DNA from: Nitrospiraceae bacterium UBA6905
GTDB lineage: Bacteria > Nitrospirota > Thermodesulfovibrionia > Thermodesulfovibrionales > UBA6898
Assembly (NCBI GenBank): GCA_002451165.1
Contig: DKBH01000045.1
Coordinates: 1-25,065, forward strand
DNA length: 25,065 nt
Direction: 5' to 3'
Shown: piece by piece, positions 8,473 through 15,015 of the stretch
Numbering within the stretch: position 1 is the stretch's first letter
Layout of the letters: each line of letters opens with the position of its first letter
Notes under the pieces: model-generated
Seen by the model: only the letters and a program-made list of their open reading frames with translations
Database searches by the model: none
Told to the model about the DNA's origin: nothing
Position numbers and translations under genes: made by a program

Positions 8473-9471
8473 CTAGTGCGTAAACGCTCCCGCTCCGCTT
8501 GCAGAGGGGAGGTCTGATCCATGGATCTGTGAGTGGCAGTCCGTGCATCGGGTATAGAATGCGCCCTTACTCTCGGCGGCTATCAGACTGTCCGTCCGGT
8601 GTCCCGTGTGGCACTGGAGGCAAAGAAACGGCACCTGGACCGTAAGAAGGTTATTGTTCACCGAGCCGTGCGCGTTATGGCAGTTTCTGCAGTCATCCAT
8701 ATTGTCCGCATGCTCGAACACAAAGGGACCTTCTTTTTCGCTATGGCACTGCACACAGGTGTCTTTCAGCGTCTGCTTTCTCAGAAGCTTTTCCGTGGCC
8801 GTCCCATGCGGATCGTGACAGTCCGTGCAGAAGATCCTCTTCTCGGGGACTGCATGGTGGCTTGGCAGGGAAAACTCCGCCTTCGCCTCCTGGTGGCATT
8901 TATAGCACATGTCCAGCGTATCCCGTGGCTTCACCTTAAGGTCAGAACCTGCGTGGATATTGTGACAATCAGAGCACGATACATCGTTCACCGAGTGGCT
9001 CCCCGCATTCCAGTTGTGGAGATTGAAGGTGGCATTGGCAGTATGGCATTTCAGGCAGATAAGCGACTGCGCTTGGGCCGGGATATTCTTGATATCTATG
9101 AAGGTCTTGTAATTGCATTCCGTTCTTTTGCCGGCCTTGGCATCGGCTTCCACCTTTTCCGGGGTTATCCCCTCGATGGCAAGGCTGCCCGGACCATGGC
9201 AGGATTCGCAATTTACCAGAGGCATGCCTGATTTCTTCGAGAGCAATACCCCCATGGTGCTTGCATCAAAGTCCTGTTTGATCTTGTCATGATAATGACA
9301 TGCTGAAAGGCAGTTCTGCGTACCTACATAATTGGCGTCAAGCCTTCCGGCGATCATTTTTTCATACTCCCTCAGGGGAATAATAGGCTTGGAGGCCCGT
9401 AGCGACTCACAGGCCGTGAATAAAACCGGAAAGAGGGCACACAATAAGAGGACTCTCTTAGCTAAGACCAT
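8473..9471 (-). CDS. Decaheme c-type cytochrome, MtrA/DmsE/PioA type, probable lipoprotein
   Basis: This is a periplasmic electron carrier that would plug into the adjacent barrel and wire the periplasm to the cell surface. The 332-residue length matches MtrA and DmsE. Nine CXXCH heme sites begin at residues 88, 139, 166, 189, 215, 239, 261, 284 and 309. A tenth site, at residues 54-59, reads CLSACH, a CX3CH variant where the family normally has CXXCH. The N terminus is a signal peptide ending LFTAC at residue 21, a plausible lipobox. The gene is first in a four-gene operon behind a strong promoter, with AGGGAGGG before the ATG. No outer-surface cytochrome (MtrC-like) and no inner-membrane quinol oxidase lie in the window, so the direction of electron flow is unknown. 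Confidence 0.92.
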   Translation of the reverse strand: MVLAKRVLLLCALFPVLFTACESLRASKPIIPLREYEKMIAGRLDANYVGTQNCLSACHYHDKIKQDFDASTMGVLLSKKSGMPLVNCESCHGPGSLAIEGITPEKVEADAKAGKRTECNYKTFIDIKNIPAQAQSLICLKCHTANATFNLHNWNAGSHSVNDVSCSDCHNIHAGSDLKVKPRDTLDMCYKCHQEAKAEFSLPSHHAVPEKRIFCTDCHDPHGTATEKLLRKQTLKDTCVQCHSEKEGPFVFEHADNMDDCRNCHNAHGSVNNNLLTVQVPFLCLQCHTGHRTDSLIAAESKGAFYTRCTDCHSQIHGSDLPSASGAGAFTH

Positions 9472-9500
9472 GGTTTCCCTCCCTAATTTGTTTGGCTATC

Positions 9501-9530
9501 ATCATATTAAATGGGAGCAGCACCTGTCAA
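9501..9530 (-). promoter_or_regulatory. Strong sigma-70 promoter of the decaheme cytochrome operon
   Basis: On the minus strand a perfect TTGACA (9530 to 9525) is followed by an 18-base spacer and TATGAT (9506 to 9501, 5 of 6). Transcription should begin near 9494, about 23 bases before the ATG and just ahead of the AGGGAGGG ribosome site. It is the best promoter match in the window. Confidence 0.75.
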
Positions 9531-9561
9531 TATATAACTCATTATTTTTCAAGGAATAATT

Positions 9562-9579
9562 TGACAATGCATTCTGTCA
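9562..9579. promoter_or_regulatory. Inverted repeat, possible operator upstream of the cytochrome promoter
   Basis: TGACA (9562-9566) and TGTCA (9575-9579) form a dyad around ATGCAT. The centre lies about 43 bases upstream of the -35 edge of the cytochrome promoter, a usual place for an activator site. Short dyads occur by chance, and the regulator is unknown. Confidence 0.25.
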
Positions 9580-9751
9580 CAAGCCCCCCCAAAAATGCCC
9601 TCCTCCCAAAAAATCGTTCTGAGCAGATGATGCCAGATTGCCAGAATCCACACGTATCTTATAAGTCACACGAGTTGCACAAACGGGCGACTTTTCTGTC
9701 CCGTAGACAATATGCCCCGTCTGCAAGGAACGCCGCGATCTGCTCATAAGC

Positions 9752-9780
9752 TGGAAAAGTTCGGGGAAAAGGAATAGAAT
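9752..9780 (+). promoter_or_regulatory. Candidate promoter for the MscS-family channel gene
   Basis: TGGAAA at 9752-9757 (4 of 6), a 17-base spacer and TAGAAT at 9775-9780 (5 of 6). It would give a leader of about 120 bases before the ATG at 9908. The match is moderate only. Confidence 0.35.
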
Positions 9781-9907
9781 AGTGCAGTACGTCCTCTCTT
9801 TGCTCAGAATGATACGCCATTTCAGGAAAAACTGCACATTATGTATGTGGATGAGCCATCATAAGCTGAAAAAAACATCTTCCCCTCTCCTGACGCGGGA
9901 CGTCATC

Positions 9908-12364
9908 ATGTTACGGGCGGTTCGGCCAGTTTTGATGGCCTGCATCGCCACCACAGTTCTTCTCAGCTGGTCTCCCTATGCAACAGGGCAATTGCCAAAA
10001 CTCCTGGGTCAGAGGGTCAGCGCTGCGGTCAAATCGGCGTCTACGGGTCTCCCCGCCACGGATGCTGATATCGACAAGGAAATCGACCGCATCAAAGAGC
10101 GCCTGCACAAGATCCGGACGGAAGCTGCAAGCGCCGGAGCGGGGGCAACAGCCGGGAGCGACCTTGCCGTGGGTGCGCGGCCCGAAGAGATGAGACTCCG
10201 TGAGAGAATGACCAGCGATCTTACGATCACCCTTGAAAAGCAGGTAGACATCCTGGATGAGCTGAAAGCGATAAGAAAAGATAATGCAGCCGATGCTGCT
10301 GAACAGGCCTCCTGGAAGGGCTTTAGCCAAAAACCTCCCTATCCCATCGCTTTCCTTGATGCAATCCGCGACGCTCTTCTCGTTGAGCGACTTGCTTTTG
10401 ATTCATTCACCATCAGACATTCTTTTGCGAATAAGGCACGTGCGCAGTTCGACAGAGACCTGAAAAAATCTCGCAAGGACCTTCGACTGGCTCAGGAGGA
10501 GCGCACGAAAAACACGGGCAAGCCGCAGGAGAAGAGCAGTATGTGGCTCTTAGAGCTCGCCCGGCTTCGCAACGAACTGAACGAGACCAGACTCGTGCTC
10601 GCGGAATTGCAGCGGCTCGTCTATGCGACAGCGATCCAGGGAAAACGATCGTATCTGGCATTCCTTGAAGAAAAGCTCAAAACAGCCGAGGTTTCGTCTC
10701 CGCTGTCCGAGGAAGACCTGGACAAAAAGCTCCAGGAACTGGATAGTCGGCGAAGGGATATTGAAGCGGAATTATTAAAGGAACAGAACGTCGCCGCCGG
10801 TGCGCAGGTGAAACTCGATCACATTCTTGAAGAAATGAGCCATCTCCCCCTGACGGCGCCGGCAGCGCCTCCGTCGCAGGACTCCGGGAAGAAATGGTAC
10901 CAGATCTTCAAGAGCTCACCGGAGCAGAAAGGGGAAACCGCATCCTTCGAAAAATTGACTACTCTTAAACTCAATTATGATGCAGAGCAGGTCTTTCTTG
11001 AGAGCACGCAGTTTAAGATAACCGTCCTGAAGGGCCAGTTACAGATGGTCAGTACTGCCGAGAAGATATGGCAGGACCGCTTTTGGCTCACGAAGAAACC
11101 ACCGCTGAGCGAGATGCGGCAGAAACTCGTTGAGACCCGTCAGACCTTGGAGAATCTGAAACTGGTCAAAAAGTATGCTGAGTCGACGCTCTCAAATTGG
11201 TTGAACCTTGTCAGGAACCAGAAAGAAAAAATTGCTGCTGCCAATGAATCGCACAAGGAACGGCAGACGCAGCAGCTCATCCTCACGGCATATGAAGAAC
11301 GGCAGGACATCACGTTGCGGCTTATCGAGGGCATAGGCAACATCGAGCGGCTGATCAATCGCCTGAACGACGAGCTGTCGCAGCGGATTAAAAAGGCCTC
11401 GATCGGCAGCCATGTAAGGGAACGTCTCCAGATAGTAGCTTCCTTCATTCAGAGTATCTGGAACACCGAACTCTATGTTGCGGAAGAGACAACTATTGTT
11501 GATGACCGGAGTATTGTCAAACCGGTAAGCGTCACCATTGGGAAGGCCATCAAGGCCCTCTTCATTCTTCTGGTCGGCACCTGGATCGCGAGGAAGATCG
11601 GCAGGGTTATCCAGTGGGGCTTGACCAAGAAGCTCGGGCAGAGCTCGTCCCGAGCAGAGCAGATCGGCAAGGTCATTTTCATCATGATGTTCATCGGAGT
11701 TGTTGTTTTCTCGCTCGTTTCGGTCAACATCCCCCTTGCAGTCTTCGCCTTCCTGGGCGGTGCGCTCGCCATCGGCATCGGCTTCGGTGCCCAGCACCTG
11801 ATCAACAATTTCATCAGCGGACTTATTCTTCTCTTTGACCGTACTATCAAGGTCGGTGATATCGTGGAAGTGGACGGCGAAGGCGGTCGGGTGACCGACG
11901 TCGGCATGAGAAATTCCCGTATTCAACGTTTCGATGGTATTGAATTGATGGTGCCGAACAGCCAGTTCCTGCAGCAGAAAGTAACGAACTGGACACTGAC
12001 CGACCGCAGGATACGGTACAAGGTTTCTGTCGGTGTCGCCTATGGCTCTTCGACCCGTAAAACAGCAGACATTATCATGAAGGCCGTCGAGACACATGCG
12101 CGGGTGCTTACAGACCCACCGCCGACAATAATTTTCGAGGAGTTCGGCGACAGTGCACTCATATTCACTGTCTATTTCTGGCTGGAATTAATCTCGAACA
12201 GGGACAATCGCATTGCCTTGAGCGATATTCGTCATGCCATCAATGAACTTCTGGACAAGGCCGGCATAGTTATCGCCTTCCCGCAGCGAGACATTCACCT
12301 GGACTCAGCGAAACCGTTCGAGGTAAAGGTCGTGAAGCCTGAGACCGATAAGAACGGGGAGTAA
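9908..12364 (+). CDS. Large MscS-family mechanosensitive channel with a periplasmic coiled-coil domain
   Basis: This is an inner-membrane channel that would open under membrane tension to release solutes in osmotic downshock. From the ATG at 9908 the product has 818 residues: a signal peptide (about 1-29, cut near ATG-QL), a long charged alpha-helical periplasmic region (about 60-535, rich in Glu/Lys/Arg/Leu, coiled-coil like), then the MscS core. The core contains a TM at about 544-562, a TM at about 590-608, the pore helix with ALAIGIGFGAQ near 620-632, the beta domain (KVGDIVEVDGEGGRVTDVG), the VPNSQFL segment and the C-terminal alpha/beta domain. The build resembles MscK or YjeP-like proteins more than small MscS. 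The start was chosen for the signal peptide and GCGGGA upstream; the frame is open back to 9782. The gene stands alone, divergent from the cytochrome operon. Confidence 0.88.
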   Translation: MLRAVRPVLMACIATTVLLSWSPYATGQLPKLLGQRVSAAVKSASTGLPATDADIDKEIDRIKERLHKIRTEAASAGAGATAGSDLAVGARPEEMRLRERMTSDLTITLEKQVDILDELKAIRKDNAADAAEQASWKGFSQKPPYPIAFLDAIRDALLVERLAFDSFTIRHSFANKARAQFDRDLKKSRKDLRLAQEERTKNTGKPQEKSSMWLLELARLRNELNETRLVLAELQRLVYATAIQGKRSYLAFLEEKLKTAEVSSPLSEEDLDKKLQELDSRRRDIEAELLKEQNVAAGAQVKLDHILEEMSHLPLTAPAAPPSQDSGKKWYQIFKSSPEQKGETASFEKLTTLKLNYDAEQVFLESTQFKITVLKGQLQMVSTAEKIWQDRFWLTKKPPLSEMRQKLVETRQTLENLKLVKKYAESTLSNWLNLVRNQKEKIAAANESHKERQTQQLILTAYEERQDITLRLIEGIGNIERLINRLNDELSQRIKKASIGSHVRERLQIVASFIQSIWNTELYVAEETTIVDDRSIVKPVSVTIGKAIKALFILLVGTWIARKIGRVIQWGLTKKLGQSSSRAEQIGKVIFIMMFIGVVVFSLVSVNIPLAVFAFLGGALAIGIGFGAQHLINNFISGLILLFDRTIKVGDIVEVDGEGGRVTDVGMRNSRIQRFDGIELMVPNSQFLQQKVTNWTLTDRRIRYKVSVGVAYGSSTRKTADIIMKAVETHARVLTDPPPTIIFEEFGDSALIFTVYFWLELISNRDNRIALSDIRHAINELLDKAGIVIAFPQRDIHLDSAKPFEVKVVKPETDKNGE

Positions 12365-12563
12365 TCGAGGGGAAGACTATTGCCGATAAGCTGAGATATC
12401 CCGCATATTCCGGATGGCGGAGGTCGTTTCTGCCGTAACGGCTCTTATCTGGCCGCTCTACCCGTCGGGACCCGTTGTGGTAAATAAGCGGTACCTTCTC
12501 AGGCGACGAAAGTGTCTTATCCGTTCCTCCCCAGCGTACTCTGTCCGGGAACATGCCACCGTA

Positions 12564-13907
12564 CTATCTGCCTATCGTAGCGTAAAGAAAAAGCACGTAC
12601 ACCGCAGCGACGATCATCTGGCAACCCATGACCGGCAAGCCGTAGCGCATGAACCGCACAAAAGAGACTGGCTTGCCGTGCGTAGCACATATGCCGGCGC
12701 TCACGATGTTGGCTGCTGCACCCAGGAGGGTGGCATTTCCGCCCAGCGTGCCGGCAAACATGAGAGATACAAAGACCGGCAATGTCTGCAACGGCCAGTC
12801 CGTGAAATGCTGGGCCAGCGCCATCTCCGGCACTATCTCTGAAGTCACAAGATATCCCTTGGCGATGAGTATCACTGCCGCAACGATAGGGATATTGGCC
12901 AGCATACTGGACAGCGCAGCAGTTCCTGCCAGCATTATGAGCGCTACAACCAGCAGGCTTCCGCCAAACCATCTATAGAGATTGAGGGAAAGGCCGCTCA
13001 GCAGCTCCGTTTGCTGAAACGCCTCTACCATACAGAACATGCAGATGAGAAATATGAGTGTTCGCCAGTCAATTTTCTTGAAAACGCTCTCCACAGCCTC
13101 GTGTCTGATGACGTGAAGTGCCAGCAGTGCAAGTGATCCGCCGATGATCGAGACGCCGGGAGGCGGTAGCTTGAAGGGCATCTTTTCACCGAACAGGAAC
13201 AGCAGGACCATCACTACCAAAACTGATATCGCTACGCCGGCAAAAAGCGGATCTTTGATCGGTTCCGGCTTTAGGTTATCAGGGAGTGTCCGCTGCACTT
13301 GCCATATGTCTCCCATAAGTCGCGGTATGAGCGGCAGAATGGCCATGACCGCAAGCAGTCCTCCGGGACTTACCCTACGGAGATACTGTGTAAAAGATAT
13401 CCCCATTTCACTGCCCACGAGGAACGTCGCAGGGTCACCCACCAGCGTGAGAAGACCTGCCGAGTTGCTGATCACGGCAGTAAGCACCATGGGGCCGACA
13501 AAATCTACTTCCAGGGCATTTGCGACCCGTATAATGATCGGAGCGAGAAGAATAACCGTGGTCGCATTCGGCAGCACGGCGCAGAGCGGTGCCACAAGCA
13601 GCATAAGCCCCAGCAGGAACCGTTTGCCGCTTCCGCGCGTCGCAATAAGATATCGGGTGCCGACATAGTCGAATATCCCGGTCGGTGCAAGCGTCATTGC
13701 CACTATCATGCCGCCAAAAAGCAAGGCAATCGGTCCACTCGCCATACGCGTCATGTCAAGGATGTCCTGCTGTGAGAAGACCCCGAACAGCGTAAGAACG
13801 CTCACCCCGAGAAGGGCTGCAAGCACCATCTCAAGAAGGTCAAAGGCAATGAGCAGGATCACTCCGCCAAAAACGACTACAGTAATGATAACCTGGAGTT
13901 TCGTCAT
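12564..13907 (-). CDS. IT-superfamily permease (SLC13/ArsB/CitMHS-like)
   Basis: This is an inner-membrane secondary transporter. The 447-residue product is hydrophobic throughout, with roughly 11-12 TM segments. It contains APLCAVLPNATTVILLAPI (the conserved PN..T....P block of the superfamily) and GLLTLVGDPATFLVGSEMGI (matching the GDP.N/GTP.N re-entrant motif), and a second inverted half with SSMLANIPIVAAVILI and GGNATLLGAAANIVSAGI. Known members move arsenite, citrate, dicarboxylates or Na+/H+, so the substrate cannot be fixed from sequence. It lies 30 bases after the AapJ-like binding-protein gene and is the last gene of that transcript. No Shine-Dalgarno precedes the ATG (CGGCTCCACCC), so expression may depend on translation of the upstream gene. 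Confidence 0.85.
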   Translation of the reverse strand: MTKLQVIITVVVFGGVILLIAFDLLEMVLAALLGVSVLTLFGVFSQQDILDMTRMASGPIALLFGGMIVAMTLAPTGIFDYVGTRYLIATRGSGKRFLLGLMLLVAPLCAVLPNATTVILLAPIIIRVANALEVDFVGPMVLTAVISNSAGLLTLVGDPATFLVGSEMGISFTQYLRRVSPGGLLAVMAILPLIPRLMGDIWQVQRTLPDNLKPEPIKDPLFAGVAISVLVVMVLLFLFGEKMPFKLPPPGVSIIGGSLALLALHVIRHEAVESVFKKIDWRTLIFLICMFCMVEAFQQTELLSGLSLNLYRWFGGSLLVVALIMLAGTAALSSMLANIPIVAAVILIAKGYLVTSEIVPEMALAQHFTDWPLQTLPVFVSLMFAGTLGGNATLLGAAANIVSAGICATHGKPVSFVRFMRYGLPVMGCQMIVAAVYVLFLYATIGR

Positions 13908-13937
13908 GGGTGGAGCCGCGCTATGATGATCTGATCA

Positions 13938-14984
13938 CTACTGGAACGGCGGCGCATACATCAGTCCCCCCTCTGTCCAGAGCCTGTTATAGCCCCGTTC
14001 GATCTTCAGGCTGCTCTTCTTTCCGAAATTACGCTCGTAGATCTCCCCGTAATTGCCGACTGCACCGATAGTCGTAGCGACCCAATCTTTACTGAGTCCG
14101 AGAGCTTTGCCGGTCCGTCCACTCGTGATGAGAAAATCACGCAATGCAATTGAACCCGGATCATTCAGCAGTGTCCGTACATTCTCACGGGTAACACCGA
14201 GTTCTTCTGCCTCGATCAGGGAGTATAGTACCCACCTCACCAGCAGAAACCATTCCTCGTCACCCCGGTAAACCGCCGGTCCGATCGGCTCGACAGAAAA
14301 CGTCCCCGGGATGATTTCAAAGCGCTTAAGACCATCCGGTGTTGTTGCACGCACAGCGACCAGCTGGGACTGGTCAGAGGTGACTGCCCCGCATCTTCCC
14401 TTCAGCAGCCCATCAGCAGCTTCCTGCATCGATTCGACTACCAGGGGAGTATGTTTCATCTTACGTTTCTGAAACGTATTTGCAAGATTGGTCTGATGGG
14501 TGGTGCCTTTGACCACACAGACCTTTGCGCCGTTAAGATCTTTGATGGTCCGTTTCTTTGCAGAACGAAGGACCATGAACCCCTGTCCATCAAAAAAATA
14601 GACACCGGCGAATCGTAGGCCAATGCCTGCCTCGCGGCCGAAGGTTACCGTCGCCGTATGGGCAAGAAGTTCGATTCTGCCTGACAGGAGCATCGGGAAC
14701 CTGCTTGCTGTTCTCAGGGGTATAAATTCAACCTTGCCGGCATCACCCAATGCAGCGGCTGCGACAGCCCTACAAAAGTCAGGACCTATTCCCTGCCAGT
14801 TGCCCTCCCTGTCCTTTAGGGAAAATCCTGCCAATCCCTCACTCACACCGCAGCTGACAATCTTCTGGGCCCGGACTTCGTTGAGTATCTGACCCGCGAA
14901 GGAAGGCGCATGCCACAGCATGAGGGAGAACACCAACGAGAAAAGACAGATCAACGGAAGAAGCAGCGACTTCAGCAACACCAT
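13938..14984 (-). CDS. Periplasmic amino-acid-binding protein, AapJ-like (SBP_bac_3)
   Basis: This binding protein captures a small ligand in the periplasm. The 348-residue product has a signal peptide (about 1-31, ending near HAPSFAG), a first lobe with GVSEGLAGFSLKDREGNWQG and GPDFCRAVAAA, then RFPMLLSGRIELLAH, FAGVYFFDGQGFMV, GTTHQTNLAN and the closing KIERGYNRLW...GGLMYAPPF. The last two blocks are hallmarks of the general L-amino-acid-binding AapJ group. The segment that in AapJ proteins as I recall them reads RNTTWT is AHTATVT here, so the ligand may differ. No ABC permease (AapQ/M) or ATPase (AapP) gene follows; an IT-superfamily permease does. The ATG at 14984 starts the signal peptide, 31 bases after the patatin gene; the frame is open further upstream. 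Confidence 0.87.
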   Translation of the reverse strand: MVLLKSLLLPLICLFSLVFSLMLWHAPSFAGQILNEVRAQKIVSCGVSEGLAGFSLKDREGNWQGIGPDFCRAVAAAALGDAGKVEFIPLRTASRFPMLLSGRIELLAHTATVTFGREAGIGLRFAGVYFFDGQGFMVLRSAKKRTIKDLNGAKVCVVKGTTHQTNLANTFQKRKMKHTPLVVESMQEAADGLLKGRCGAVTSDQSQLVAVRATTPDGLKRFEIIPGTFSVEPIGPAVYRGDEEWFLLVRWVLYSLIEAEELGVTRENVRTLLNDPGSIALRDFLITSGRTGKALGLSKDWVATTIGAVGNYGEIYERNFGKKSSLKIERGYNRLWTEGGLMYAPPFQ

Positions 14985-15015
14985 GGCACGGCGCACCGCC
15001 AGAGCGCGACCGTTA

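Larger units (their letters stand above)
9472..9907. other. Divergent intergenic region between the cytochrome operon and the MscS-family gene
   Basis: 436 bases without a convincing gene. The left end holds the strong promoter of the cytochrome operon, with an inverted repeat just upstream of it. The right end holds a weaker promoter for the channel gene. Open frames crossing it (9577-9837 on the minus strand; the in-frame extension of the channel gene back to 9782) have no family resemblance, and I do not count them as coding. Confidence 0.6.

Noticed and set aside
9561..9583. Perfect TTGACA on the plus strand as a promoter for the channel gene
   Set aside because: At 16-18 bases downstream the sequence is a C-run with no -10-like hexamer.
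9577..9837. 86-codon minus-strand frame in the divergent intergenic region
   Set aside because: No signal, motif or ribosome site, and it overlaps the region expected to hold promoters.
9782..9907. N-terminal extension of the MscS-family gene
   Set aside because: The extension ends before a clear signal peptide, and the candidate -10 is at 9775-9780, so these bases are more likely leader than protein.
12432..12442. GCCGTAACGGC palindrome between the channel and permease genes as a terminator
   Set aside because: The stem is only 4 bp with a 3-base loop, and the following bases are not a U-run on either strand. The 199-base convergent gap shows no other clear terminator.
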